The notes: generated by a model not told the origin, from the sequence alone. DNA of 64,000 bases from Cinnamomum chago (GCA_038049695.1 CP142451.1:33588001-33652000); one strand, 5' to 3'. Counted from the first letter of the stretch, positions 1 through 12,559 are shown. Numbers and translations are program-made.

Positions 1-699
1 ATGAGCAGAAATAAGAAATACAATTATTTAAAAGGAAATATTTTAAAGATTTAGTAAATAGAATTAGTATATAAAAAAGCATATAAAAGAACTATTATAT
101 GAAGGGCCAATGTATTAAAATAAAATAGGAATAATGTTTATAAGTCTCCATCATTCAATTCATGATATTTCTTCTGTCCATCAACTCTTTCGATTCATGC
201 AGACATATGTGTGATCCAAACCATTCATATTCATATGAGTTTATTAAAAAAACCATTTAATTCATACCGTGATGATGGTCCACCAAAAAATGACGCTTCC
301 AAATCACCTTACAACTGCAAGTGGACTGAGGGGATGGAACACTGGCCGGTTGGCCTATTATGAATCCAGACCATTCAACGTAAGACCTTACAATAAATGA
401 ATTGATAGTCGCTCTAAACATTACTCTCATTAGAGTGATATTTACTGTTGGACCGAGCTACCCCATTGGACGCAAATCCTTATTTAGTGTACAATGAGAG
501 TGATATTTAGGGTCTTGATAAATTAAGGTTGCTGAATCTGCTTCAAAACTTTTGATAGGTAGGCTCCTCTTTACATATTTGGCTCTTTCATGCACCTTGT
601 AAATCTTGAGCTATCCCTAGTAGTATTGCGTGATACTTTTTTTTTTTTCCTATTCAAATTTGAGGGATCTCTGTCGTGGCTTGGATGCTTTGTTGACAG
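1..699. other. non-coding, no gene seen
   Basis: AT-rich sequence without a convincing reading frame. The last ~30 bases before position 700 are pyrimidine-rich and end in an AG splice acceptor, so at least that end was once intron sequence of the TMCO4-like gene whose exon follows. Confidence 0.5.
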
Positions 700-795
700 C
701 TGCTGGAGCTGGACTTTCGGGAACTAAAATGGCAAGAAGAATTGTTGATGTTGATGAATTTGAATTCCTACCTATTGGGAAATACCACAACCAAG
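700..795 (+). pseudogene. exon fragment of a TMCO4/DUF726-like gene (+ strand piece)
   Basis: After an AG acceptor (698-699) the sequence reads AAGAGLSGTKMARR then DVDEFEF and KYHNQG, ending at a GT donor (796-797). I recognise this as the conserved segment of plant TMCO4-like proteins (transmembrane and coiled-coil domain, DUF726, alpha/beta-hydrolase-like), which typically reads close to AAGAGLTGTKMARR and GENHNQG. The fragment is 96 nt, has no stop, and starts two bases into a codon. The matching upstream exon lies 500 bp away on the opposite strand (1311-1446). No downstream exon is found after the donor, so this is a rearranged remnant unless further exons lie outside the window. Family assignment rests on remembered conservation, not a search. 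Confidence 0.7.
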
Positions 796-1310
796 GTGTA
801 AATTGTCCTCCCTGTGTATTTTTTTAGTGGATCCATTATGGACCGATCACTTGTAAATCAAGCCACCCACAATTAATCAATGGAAATCTATTGATGGTTA
901 CTTTTGCTTTCTTGATGGGCCACAATGCCTGCAGTAGGCATGGATGGTTGAGAGGGAAGCATTTAAAGCCATTTACCAAGGACACAATTCCTGCAATAGG
1001 GATCTCTTTCACAATTTCTGTCAACATTTTTGCTTACAATAATAAGCTCAGTTGAGAGGTATAAAATTTCTTTGGCAGCAGAAACAATCCAGGCAGTGCA
1101 GTAAGAGATTTTGCAATTTAAGAAAATTGACTCTGGGTCCAATTTAAAAAAATGAAAGAAGATTTGACTTTTGAGTCCAATAACAATCCTACTTTTGGAT
1201 GATACTACTCCCACCAGATGTACACATTTGAAATTTCATAAGGCTACAAAAAATCTTATTCTAGTGCAAAGTATTTGTAAGGAAGTTAGGCAAACATTAG
1301 TTTTACTCAC
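796..1310. other. non-coding between the two exon fragments
   Basis: No supported gene. It presumably holds broken intron sequence and at least one breakpoint of the local inversion. The GT donor of the minus-strand exon lies at 1310-1309. Confidence 0.45.
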
Positions 1311-1446
1311 CTCCAAATGATGCTGCAACAGGAACAGAACCAGCAACTGATCCTGCTGCACTTACTACTGCTGCAAACCCACTTGCTCCAATTATAGGCA
1401 GAATAATGCCTAATGTTGGTGCTAAAGCACTAACTCCTGCTGCAAT
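1311..1446 (-). pseudogene. exon fragment of a TMCO4/DUF726-like gene (- strand piece)
   Basis: On the minus strand this reads IAAGVSALAPTLGIILPIIG, then ASGFAAVV, then GSVAGSVPVAASFG, a Gly/Ala-rich hydrophobic segment typical of the glycine-rich membrane-associated region of plant TMCO4-like proteins. It ends GGAG followed by the donor GTGAGT (1310 downwards), leaving one base of a codon. The + strand exon at 700-795 begins with exactly the two bases needed to complete an Ala codon, and the known family sequence runs ASFG-AAGAGL across this junction. The exons therefore belonged together, but one has been inverted. Similarity to the family stops upstream of about 1447. Stop-free and well conserved, so the rearrangement is probably not very old. 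Confidence 0.7.
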
Positions 1447-1690
1447 CGTTTGGCAACGGTCCGTGCTGGGGAATCCTCAGACCTTTTCCGTGTATGCATG
1501 GATTTTTTATGTTTGGTTCACAGTAGATTTTAAGAGGAAAGACATTGAAAATGCATGCTTCTGATTATTTCTCACATCAGACCTCCCCCCCTTCGGATGC
1601 TGGAAATCCTTCATTGCAAGGAAAAGCAGAGCTACAGTGCATGCTACAGTGAAAAAATGGGATGAAGAAGATTAGAGGATTTTTCTTTGA
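1447..1690. other. non-coding, possible transposon edge
   Basis: No gene seen. The sequence begins abruptly next to the TMCO4 exon (near GGCAACGGTCCGTGC) and contains two close copies of the word GCATGCTACAGTG or its complement near 1630-1650. This looks like the edge of a non-autonomous transposon, but no partner terminus was found. Confidence 0.3.
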
Positions 1691-2345
1691 AAACCTACAT
1701 TTTGGGTCCCGCAATCAAGATCCAAACCGTTAATTATGTTGAAACCCTCCAAAACAGCTATATGAAAAAAAATCAGCCATTGATTCATCATAGAACATGA
1801 GAAATAGGCCAAAAACCAGTGGACGTTTATTTCAAATATACTGTATAAAAACGGGATGAAAAAATAGTCCGTTGTTTTCCATTTTTTAGTTCCTGTGGGC
1901 CCCAAAACCATGATCTGAATCGTGAATTATTTCCGGAAGGTCAAGCACAACTATTAGATCAAATTTCAGCGGTTGATTCATCATAGATCATGAGAAATAG
2001 CCAAAAACCAGTGGATGTTTATTTCACATATACGGTATAAAAACGGGATGAAAAAACAGTCCGTTGTGTTCCATTTTTTGGTTCTTGTGGGCCCCAAAAT
2101 TATGATCTGAATCGTCATTTATTTCCGACAGGTCAAGCACAAATACTAAATCAAATTTCAGTCGTTGATCCATGCTATATCTTGAGATATTTTCAGAAAA
2201 TTCTAGATTGTAAAAAAATAACTTTTTATTCCTGTGGGCTCCGTTTGCACGATCTGAACCGTTCAAATTCTCTAAATGGCCAAGAACATCTTAGAGGAGA
2301 AAGTTGAGGTCTTGATTTTTCATGGATTTTGAGAAATTTTAAAAA
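1691..2345. repeat. ~192-bp tandem repeat, about 3.5 degenerate units
   Basis: The landmark GTGGGCCCC or a variant recurs near 1704, 1895, 2087 and 2234. A second landmark around TTGATTCATCATAGA recurs near 1781, 1974 and 2166, giving a period of 190-193 bp. Units 2 and 3 are the most alike, including the shared block around AAAAACGGGATGAAAAAA. The first and last units are more diverged and the last is shortened. No protein is encoded. Probably the internal array of a non-autonomous element or a small satellite. Confidence 0.75.
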
Positions 2346-5300
2346 AAGCTTACAACCATTGGATCATATATCTTACAAATGATAGGAATCCTCTCTCAAT
2401 ACCAAACATAGAATTCTCATTGGAAATCCTATATGAAGATGTGTTGATTCTAGGGAGATGGAGAGAATCCCCTAAATAGAAGATTCCTCTCTGTTTTCCA
2501 ATATGGAACACATTATGCACGCCAGCTAGTTGAGGTGGTAGTCCAGGGGCGTAAGCATTACCATCGCTGACACGCCCAATGATTTCAAATGGTCCAACAT
2601 ACCGTGGACTCAATTTCCCTTTCTTACCAAACTGCATAACTCCCTTAAACGGAGAAACTTTAAGGAATACATAATCACCCACACTAAATCCCAGTTCCCT
2701 CCTGCGATTATCAGCATAACCCTTCTGCCTACTCTGAGTGGCTCTTAATCTGTCCCTGATCTTCCTGATAACAGTGGTGGAAGTTTGAACCCAATCAGGG
2801 TCAAGCAGTCTCCCATCACCAACCTCTTCCCAGCAGATTGGAGATCGATAGTTTCGACCATAAAGGGCTTCGAATGGTGCCATTTTGATACTAGAATGAT
2901 AGCTGTTATTATATGCGAATTCAACCAATGGCAACTGTTCATCCCAACTGTCTTTAAAATCCAAAGCACATGCTCTCAACATGTCCTAAAGGGTCTGATT
3001 CGTTCTGTCTGTTTCCCCATCAGTTTGCGGATGATATGCCGTACTGAAACTCAACTTTGTACCCATCGCAGCTTGCAACTTCTTCCAGAAATTCGATACG
3101 AATCTCGTATCCCTTTCTGATACAATAGAAGCAGGTACGCCATGCAATCTCACAATCTCCTTCACATACCTCTGCGCCAAGTACTCCATAGAAGTTTTGT
3201 TTTTAATGGAAAGAAAGTGTGCCGATTTTGTCAACCGATCTACAATAACCCAAATAACTTCATTGTTTCGAACGATCCTTGGAAAACCTGACACAAAATC
3301 CATTGAGATATGTTCTCATTTCCATTCCGGTATCAGTAATGGTTGAAGCAACCCTCCAGGCTTCTTGTGATCAACTTTTACTTGCTGACAGGTAAAACGC
3401 CTACCCACAAATTCAGCAACGTCCTTCTTCATGCCGACCCACCAAAATCTTATCTTCAAATTTTGGTACATTTTTGTGCTCCCCGGATGGATGGTGTAAC
3501 GTGTGCAATGTGCCTCCTTCATAATTTCATCCTTGATTTCCGGGATGTTGGGGACACAAAGCCTATTCCTGAAGTACAGAGTACCATTGGTGATAGAAAA
3601 ATCTAGCTTGTTATCCTTCCTAAGGAACATTTCCATTAATGCTGGATCATCCCTCTGGCGATCTTTGATCCTTTGGATCAACTCGGGCTAGACCCTGAAA
3701 CTCCCTAGCAATACTTTATTGCTGATCGACCAAAGTTTACATTCAGATCCCCGACTTCTCCCATCGATGTCTTCTCAGCTGATAACGAAGTCATCTGCGC
3801 AGATTTCCTGCTTAGTGCATCAGCAACTACATTTGCTTTACCCGGATGGTAAAAGATAGAAAAGTCATAATCTTTCAAGAATTCCATCCATCTTCTTTGT
3901 CGTAGATTCAGATCTTTCTGAGAGAATACATATTTCAATCTCTTATGATCTGTATATACTTCAAAATTTTCACCATACAAGTAGTGCCGCCAGATCTTGA
4001 GTGCAAAGACCACCGCAGCCAATTCTAGATCATGTGTGGCATAATTCTGTTCATGTGACTTCAACTGTCTTAATGCGTAGGCAATCACCCTGCCGTACTG
4101 CATGAGCACGCATCCTAGACCATTTAGTGATGCATCATAGAATATCACAAAACCTCCACTGCCAGAGGGGAGGGCTAAAACTGGAGCTGTAGTTAGTTTC
4201 TCTTTTAGCATTTGAAAACTTGCTTCGCATCTATCATCCCATATGAACGGCACGTCCTTCCGAGTAAGTCTGGTCAAAGGACCTGCTATAGAGGAAAAAC
4301 CTTGCACAAATCTTCTGTAGTAACCCGTTAACCCCAGGAAACTACAGATTCCAGATACAGTCGCCGGCCTCTTCCAATTGGTAATAGCTTCGATCTTGCT
4401 AGAATCCACAGACAACCCTTCACCTGAGATGATGTGGCCCAAAAAGCTCACTTGTTCTAACCAAAAGTCACACTTACTCAGCTTAGCATAAAGCTGGTTT
4501 TCTCTCAGCAGATTAAGAGAAGTGTGCAAATGATCCCCATGATCTTCTTTCGACTTGGCATAGATCAGTATATCATCTATGAATACCACAACAAATTGAT
4601 CTAGGTAGGGTTTAAAAATCTGGTTCATTAGCGCCATGAACACCGCTGGCGCATTGGTTAGCCCAAAAGGCATTACCAAAAACTCATAATGCCCATACCT
4701 AGTCCGAGAAGTTGTTTTAGGTATGCCCTCTTCATTCACCCTTAGCTGATGATATCCCGACCGGAGATCAATCTTCGAGAAGTATTTCGCACCCTACAGT
4801 TGATCAAACAGTTCATCAATGTGCGGGAGTGGGTACTTATTCTTGATAGTAACCTGATTCAACTGACGATAGTCGATGCACATTCGTAAGGATCCATCTT
4901 TCTTCTTAACAAATAAAACTGGCGCTCCCCATGGGGAGACACTGGGTCTAATGAACCCTTTTTCCAGTAATTCTTGCAATTGTTCTTTGAGTTCTTTCAA
5001 CTCGGCAGGTGCCATACGATATGGAGCTTTAGAAATTGGCGCAGTCCCCAGTACCAGTTCTATGGCAAAGTCTACTTCTCGAACTTGTGGCAAACCGCGC
5101 AGGTCTTCCTGAAACACATCAGGAAATTCACTAACTATGAGAATTTCTTTCAGTTCAGGCTGCTGCTTCTCTTCTGTAACAAAGGCAAGATACCCATCAC
5201 ACCCACTCCTCAATAATTCACAAGCCTTAACTACGGAGATGACTGCCATGTGTACTGACCTTCTCCTTCCTGTTACACACATGTCCTGGAACCCTTCCAG

Positions 5301-7046
5301 ATTAAAGCGAACTAGTTTGTTAAAACAGTCCAACACTGCTCTATACTTTGTTAGCCAATCCATTCCCAAGATGATGTCAAAATCATTCATGGGTAACAAT
5401 ATCAGGTCAACCGGCATATTAGCTTCCCCGATGATAAGTGGACATTCATAAAATACTATGCAAGTGTTCAAGTGTCCTCCAGTGGGAGTTGATACTGATA
5501 ATGGTTGATCTAGTGTAGAGGGTGGCTTGTTCATTTTGGGAGCAAAAACATGTGACACAAAAGGAATGTGTAGCGCCAGAATCAAATAGAGTATAAGCGC
5601 TAACATTAGAAATTAGAATCATACCCTCCACCACATTATTGGCGACCTGAGCTTCTTGTTGAGTAATAGCAAGAATCCTAACCTCAGGTTGTTGTCTCCT
5701 TTGATGTCCGCCATGATTGGGTCGACCACGATTGAAGTTCTGTCCTTGAGACTGGTTCGGTGGTCCCCTTGGCTGATTTTGGGCATTGTGCTGATTCCTT
5801 GCTGGTGGATTCTGTTGATTTGTCGGGCGGGGATTGCCTTGGTACCCTTGTTGTTGATTCTGCCATGGTGGTTGTTCGCGCTGCTGACGCCTTTCCTTAT
5901 CTTGTTTCTTTGGGCAATCTTTGATAAGATGGCCAATTTGAGCGCACACAAAACACGCACCTGTAGACCAAGACACTCTTCAGTGTTATGGTTATTTCCA
6001 CACCGCTGACATTTTACCTTTTTATCCAGTTTCTGCTTCTTCGATAGCGCACGATTGCCCTAGTGGTCTCTCTTGGTCCCTGTTGCCTTAGTCGAGACTG
6101 TTCCGTTCATTTCAGCAGTTGTTTCCTCCGATATAAAGGCTCTTTTCAAAGCAGCTACAAAGGCAACAGGTTCACCCAGTTTCACATCCTTCTTGATATC
6201 TGGTCGTAGCCCTTCGATGAATTTGTTCCGCTTCATCTCATCAATGGCTATTAATTCTTCTGCAAAGTGGGACACCTCTGTAAATTTTTTTGAGTACTTT
6301 ACTACGGTCATATCCCCTTGCACCAAATTCTGGAATTCTCTCTTCTTTCTTTCTTTGATATGCTCCGGAATAAATTTCAGAATAAATTTTTTCTTAAAGA
6401 ATGCCCAGGTGATTTCATTTTCCGGGCCTTCGAAGGTTTTCTTAGCAGCTTTCCACCACTCTTTCGCATCACCTTCTAGTTTGAAGGCGGCCAAGATTGT
6501 TTTTTGTCGGTCCGTGCACCCCATCACTTCAAATATCCCCTCCATGTGTTCCACCCATTTGTTAGCATCCCAAGGATTGGTGGTTTCCTCAAAATTCTTG
6601 GGTCGAAATTCATTAAACTGTTTGTACAAGGTGTCTCTTTCTTTATCTCTGCCTCCATCACCACTTGTGTCTGTTCGGACTTCATTGTTCCCTCCTTGAC
6701 GTGCTGCCAAGGTCGCGATCTGTTCCTGCACCTAACTGTAAGCCATCATGAATGATGCAAACATCTGTCGAGCATATTCCGACAGTTCAGCTTGCCTCCC
6801 TACCAGGTTCGGGTTAATGCCTTGATTGCCATTTAGGTTCACATTCTCATTCTGGCCATCATTGGCATTCTGGGAGTTCTCTTGGTTGTTCATATTCCTT
6901 CCCCTACAAAAAGGTTCACAACTTAGCATACAATCACATACAATGAACTTCTATCTTACTAATCTCCCCCTTATAACGTCCTCACCACGTATCCTAAGAG
7001 TTGCTAAGTCTTTTATATTGTTCAAGACCATGCTCTGATACCACTT

Positions 7047-10016
7047 TGTAACACCCTGAATCCCGGAGCTCATCAGGACCCGGGGCTTACTATAAGAAAA
7101 TTTAAGATCACCGCATGAATCAAATTACGGCTCAGAATTGAGCAACACTTGAAATTTATTTAAAAGAATCATTAATAAGAGATAAATAATATCAAGTCTG
7201 TAACCAAAAGAAATCTATAATCATAAGGGATTCAAAGTTCAATATTATTGAATAAACAATAAGGCACTAAATCCTAAATGTCATTTTTCCATCCCAATTG
7301 TATCGCTCTCCCATCAACCACGAAGATTGAAGTCCAATGGCGGATTTTCATCGTTGCCAAGCTCCCCCAAACGTTGCGCACCTGAAGTGGGGCAAACCAC
7401 TCATCAGAAAACTGGTGAATAATATTTCCAGATACACAGGTTATAACTAATATAATTCATTACAAAAGTGCAGAAGAATTCACGAGGTGATAGTGGATTA
7501 CAAATAGAGTTTTCTTATTATCTAATGAGGTTACATAGTCAATCTGTAACTTTGATAAGTTCTGTGATTCCCAATCCCGGGTTCCTATAGTGGAACTCTA
7601 CCAACAGAGTTTTCAGTACTTCAGTCTCTTCCAAAGAGGAAGTCCTTATATAATGCATTCGAAAACTCCTAGTAAGGAGATTAATTTCATAAATGATATT
7701 TCAGTCCCAGTCCAACCTTATTCCTTCTGGCCCGCAAGGGGTTCAATGTTCAATTTGATACTCAAAAGTAAGGATCCTTTCTGATATTTCAATTAAGGTG
7801 CCACTGCTTCATATAATTTCATAACAAAATATTCTCATAAGAAAAATTCATTAGTTCTCGTATATTCATTATGCATTCAGTAACATTATCAAGGAATTAT
7901 ACACACCAATTATATTAATATAAGATTAGTTCCACAAAATCAGGATAAATAGGGCCCCACTTTAATTTAACATTTAGTACCCTCTTTTGTGGTACTAATC
8001 TCATATTTTCCTAAATTCCATATTATCAATAAGGATTCAAACAAACATACAGAATTACTATTAGTCTGAGGATTTACCCTATTGATTTGGGTATTCATTC
8101 ATAAGTCAACAACATGCTTTAGAACTACCTAATATGTGCTTATAATATATAACTTTGAGTTATATACTTCAATCAGGCCCACACTAAGATACAAGTCCCA
8201 AAGAATTGGTATAATTATTAATTAATTTTATATCTCCTGACACATGGCTCAAGTCAACATTCCTGTACATACATAACTTAAAGGCACATGTACATTATTA
8301 CTTAGTTTATATCATCTAGTATGACATATGGCCCATCTCAACATTTCTGTACACAACAACTTAAAGGCACCTGTACACTATTAATTAGTCTATACCATCT
8401 AGCATGACACATGGCCCATCTCAACATTTCTGTACACAAGGCAATAAAAAAAAGATTCTTTAGAAAGTTCAGGAGGTAGTCACCTTCATCCCAACGGTGA
8501 CATCACAGTAAAAAGAAAACAAGAGAGAAGCACAGATCGTCTCTTCAGTCTCACGTCTAGTGCTTGGAGATCAAAGGATGGGGGGTCCCTAAGTGGTCCA
8601 CTCATCATGAATCTAGGACCATCATGGTCGCCCGTCAAAGACTGACTAAATGACTGGCTTTGATCTTAGATCAGGTGAATTGATGGGCCCCACATGTCTC
8701 CCAGACATTTTGGTGTAAGCAATTGTCGTTTGCAAGTGACTGCAACCCCTACTCTTCTTTACTAATCCATCTTTCCACAACTTGTTTTCAAGGGATAAAG
8801 TCTACACCTACATGGATTCTCCTCATCCTATTATCCCATCTCATATACAGTAGTCTTCATCAATACTAAATGGTAACAAGTCTGTTCCCAGCGGCCATTG
8901 ACAGACCTTCATAACCAGAACATAGAAGGTTCAGATGGTGGCCCTCCAATGGTCCTACTGGCCTGGGGTCTGGACCATCCTGGTCGCCCATCAAGGGCGG
9001 ACCAGATGACTGGCCCTGATCCTTGATCAGGTGGGTCAGTGGACCCCGCAATCTAACCCACGAAAAAAAAACCCAAAATGCCCAACCCTACCGATACAAC
9101 ACTTCCTGGGTTTCGGATGGGTGGGCAGATGCGACCCAATCCAATTTGGTCCACCTCCACAAAGATCGCCCAGGGGTCTGCTACCAGATCTCTGGATCAG
9201 ATCCCTGATCAAGTGGGCCCCATGGCCCTAGTATCCAAATCGACAGGTCCTGTATCTGTCAATTTGGTTGAAGACATGTCTCTGGTTGGGTTTCAACTGA
9301 TCTCTTCCTCCAAAGGGTTGAGATGTATATACATAATAAAACAAAATCTAAATATCACATCTAAGCAGATAACATAATCATAATCTATTACTACTTTATA
9401 TGGAGATCATAAATCTTGGTCAAACCCCTTGATCCTCATATAGAGAAATAATTTCAAGATTTGTCAGTAATCAGATCGTCATTCCTTGATCCCTTTTTGG
9501 GTTATTATCATGATCAACGGAAACCCAAAAATCCATAGTTTCTATGTACTTGAAAATATCACTCACCTCCTAGTATAGCAGATCGTGGCTTGGTTGATGT
9601 GGGATCTTGAATATTGCATCCACTAGGTCTTCTGGCTTCTTCCTCCCTGAGATCCTTCTCTGCTGCTTCCAAGGGAAATCCCTCTGTACTTTTTCCTCTC
9701 TTCTCCTCTTTAACCCAAAATGGAACAATCGGAAAGAAATGCAAAAATTAATAATAGTTCTTAACTTATCTTCGGGGATAAGGTTCAATCTCCACTGCTC
9801 CCTGGGTATCAGAACGGAAACCTCCTTTGAAGGAGATGTCGTTCTAACAACCTAAACATAACAAATAGGGCTTTAATGGGTTGGAAGCAGGTTGAGAAAA
9901 ACCAACTAATGTAACCCAACCCAACTTAATACCTTAAGGGTTAGGCAAATCTGGGCCGGTACCTAATACCTTATGGGCCATACGAATCTGGGCCTAATCT
10001 GGCCCAGGTTATTACA
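7047..10016 (-). repeat. LTR (5' LTR) of the gypsy element
   Basis: On the + strand it starts TGTAACACCC directly beside the primer-binding site and ends GGTTATTACA at 10016, giving TG..CA ends and about 2970 bp, a length usual for Del/Tekay LTRs. It carries internal duplications (see 8239-8440) and two related blocks rich in GATCAGGTG and GGGCCCC words near 8.6-8.7 and 8.95-9.05 kb. Short open frames inside it are not credible genes. Confidence 0.8.
8239..8440. repeat. ~83-bp tandem repeat inside the LTR
   Basis: The word GACACATGG or GACATATGG recurs at 8239, 8323 and 8405, each followed by CAACATT and CTGTACA. This gives about 2.5 units of 82-84 bp. Such subrepeats are common in long gypsy LTRs. 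Confidence 0.75.
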
Positions 10017-11827
10017 TCTCTCGTCCACCATATCGTCGAGACTGACATTGGACCAGTGCCGAAGAGCGATTGCTTCCATTTCTAAAACCACCAGCTTTCA
10101 AACTAAATTCCTCAACTGTTTCTTTTTGCTCCCATCGTCCGTGATTTCTACCGACACTCCATAGGTATCTATCTCCTCCGTTTTTTAATCATTATCAAGT
10201 TTTTGTATTTTCCCTCTTTTTTGTTTTTCCGCCATCCCACATATGATATCAAAGTGCATGGTAGGTTAGCTTCAACGTCGTTGTTCGATTTGTACATTGT
10301 TTGTTTGCATTGATTAGGGTTTGTAGATTTCAAATTTGGGGCATTTTCAGTTGAGAAGGACGATGGAGGATTGATGCTTGTTTTAACACTTTCAGAAAAG
10401 TTTGAGTGAGAGTTATTTTTGTTTTAACAGTTCCAAACTTGAGGATGTTGTATACCGTCAAATGCCACTGGTGGTTCATTTGTTCCTTTTTTTTTTGTAT
10501 TTCTTCATTTTGACAATTTGAGTGGGTTCATATGCTAGGATTAACCTCTCAAAAGCTCTTCATAATAAGAGATAGACGAACAATTAGCAACTGCAGCCTG
10601 TAATGCATTAATTTATATGTGAAAAAAAGAAGAAGGATCCATATTCAAAGAACCACATCCACATGAGTAATCGAACTATATCATCTCCTCTTCACATGCC
10701 TTGAATATTGCACACAACTGGTATAATGCGATTGATGACACATTTAAACTATAACACCCACCATTTCTAAAAGATTACACCACAACATTTAATACTCAAA
10801 GCTTCTTCAACCAATCATCACCTCACTCCCCAAATAGATCATTAGAGTTTCAATGGCTCTACACCATTAGTTATCTTGAAACTGGTACAAGGAACTTTTT
10901 TTAGCAAATAGCTAGGTGTGACATTTATATACTAACGCGGTCTATATCCCCTATCATTTCAAGAAATCAAGATGAATAGCTGTTTGCAAACTTGTAACCG
11001 ATAATCTAGAATGTAAATAGAGAAATAAGAATAGATCTATGGTTTCAACCCATCAATGCAGGTTTTGTTCATTTTAAGTTTTCCTTGCACCTTGAATGAT
11101 TGATATAATGGGTGTTTTGTTTTGAGGGCAATTAAATGAATAGTTGGTTATATGTTTTTGCTATTCTTTGGGTGGTGTGTAAATGTAGAAATGCAGTTTA
11201 TGAGTTTTATTTGATGATTTGTGTTAATGTGGACATTGTGTGGCTTGAATACCTGATACAATGGGTGTTTTATGTTTTAGGGCAATTGAATGGATGGTTA
11301 TATGCTTAGCTATTCCTTAGATGATGTGGAAATATGGAAATGCAATTTTTTATCATTCAATGATTTGTGTTTTTGGTAGAATCAATGTTGATCTGTGCAC
11401 TATTTGGATTGATGAGCAATTTCTTGGCTGATTTTGTTCATTTCATATCTTCTTTTGTGGCTTAAATGCTCGTTAGAATGGGTGTTTTGTCTTTAGGATA
11501 ATTGAATATATACATAGTTATATGTTTAGCCATTACGGAGTTATATCTTCTTTGTGCTATATGTGTTCTTCCAAATATGTTGTAAAGTAACTTGTAATTG
11601 AAGTGATGCTGTCTGTGGATGTTGTGAATTTTCAACTGTAAACTTACGAGATGTGTAGAATTGTTTCTTAATTGTATATGGGATGTTGATTGAATGTCAA
11701 TTGAATGCATGATTTGTTTGTGCTTGTATTTTAAATGTAGCATTTATCTTTTTCTTGTTGTACACATAGTTGTATTTTGATGTAAATGTCATTGTTCCAG
11801 CATTTCATTTTTTTCCTCGTTTATATA
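10017..11827. other. non-coding; degenerate ~150-215-bp repeats
   Basis: No gene supported. Between about 11.1 and 11.55 kb a block beginning ATGGGTGTTTT and followed by (G)GCAATTGAAT and a TTATATG..TTAGC..ATT stretch recurs three times (near 11108, 11261 and 11478), so the segment grew partly by duplication. The rest is AT-rich intergenic sequence. Confidence 0.5.
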
Positions 11828-12210
11828 GCGTCATCACCGACGTTGTAGCACTAAAAAATACTGAAAAAGTTACAACTTTTGGTTGAAAAATTAGAAACCT
11901 TGCGTCGGTTATGATCTTATTTTACACTGTTAAGGTCATCACCGACCCTGTAATGGTTTCATTGAAGATGTTGCTTTGAAAAGTTACAACTCTTGCTAAA
12001 AGAAAAGGAAACCTGCGTCGGTGGTGACCTTATTTCACACTGCTAAGGTCATCACCGACACTGTAGCACTAAAAATATCCGAGGATGCATGGAAAAGTAA
12101 CAACTTTTTGTTGAAAAATTAGAAAACCTACGTCGGTGATGACCTTATTTGACACTGCTAAGGTCATCGCCGACCTTATTCAGTGTAAATAAGGTCAGCG
12201 CCGACGATGT
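11828..12210. repeat. ~110-bp tandem repeat with hairpin-forming units
   Basis: The motif GGTCATCACCGAC (or a variant) starts units near 11828, 11934, 12047 and 12162, spaced 106-115 bp, with a shorter final copy near 12193. Each unit ends with the reverse complement GTCGGTGATGACC or a close variant, so each can fold as a hairpin with 13-15-bp arms around an ~80-nt loop. The loops share GTTACAACTTTT-like and AAATTAGAAAACCT-like blocks. No coding potential. It lies about 250 bp upstream of the UEV1 promoter region. Confidence 0.8.
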
Positions 12211-12518
12211 GTCAAATATGTAAAAAAAATAAAAATTGACCTCAATTGCTTTAATTGGTGCACCACTGGCTAAAGTGTTTGATTGCGCAACACGTGCGCA
12301 TTAGGTTTTTTTTTCCTGTTAAATCCTCTAGATAAAGATAAGAAAGGCATATGGGTTTTGTGTTAATAGGGATCTTATGAATATATTTTAAAATAATTAT
12401 TGTTGGTAATAGGGATTTTATTGAGAGATTTTATAATAAATCAAAGGAAGTAATTTCCTTGCACAGAGAAAATGTGGGTTGGACTGTGTTGAGGAAGAGA
12501 TAAGAAATTCCCATCTAT

Positions 12519-12524
12519 CACGTG
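12519..12524. promoter_or_regulatory. G-box (CACGTG)
   Basis: CACGTG followed by TC, a bZIP/bHLH-binding core also matching ABRE-type elements, about 360 bp before the UEV1 start codon. Confidence 0.5.
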
Positions 12525-12553
12525 TCATTCTCCAAGAAAGCCCCGGCCGCTGC

Positions 12554-12559
12554 CACGTG
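12554..12559. promoter_or_regulatory. second G-box (CACGTG)
   Basis: CACGTG followed by TC again, 35 bp from the first copy. Two closely spaced G-boxes make a functional site more likely than one chance hexamer. Confidence 0.5.

Larger units (their letters stand above)
2516..10016 (-). mobile_element. Ty3/gypsy LTR retrotransposon, Del/Tekay-like chromovirus, broken
   Basis: Fossil element on the minus strand. Parts present from 5' to 3' are one LTR (7047-10016), a primer-binding site complementary to initiator tRNA-Met just inside it (complement around 7031-7043), gag (about 6.1-6.9 kb), a zinc knuckle of the CX2CX4HX4C type near 5.9 kb, protease (about 5.2-5.65 kb), reverse transcriptase with the FIDDILIY active-site block (about 4.4-5.1 kb), RNase H (about 3.8-4.4 kb) and integrase (about 2.5-3.7 kb). 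The order PR-RT-RH-IN, the long LTR and its TGTAACACC start fit Ty3/gypsy chromoviruses of the Del/Tekay type. The second LTR is not seen; similarity stops near 2.52 kb, next to unrelated sequence at 2346-2515. The coding part has several breaks, so the copy is not active. Age cannot be read from LTR divergence because only one LTR is present. Confidence 0.9.

Noticed and set aside
9973-10164. Open frame of 63 codons across the end of the gypsy LTR
   Set aside because: It straddles the LTR boundary and has no recognisable domain or start context.
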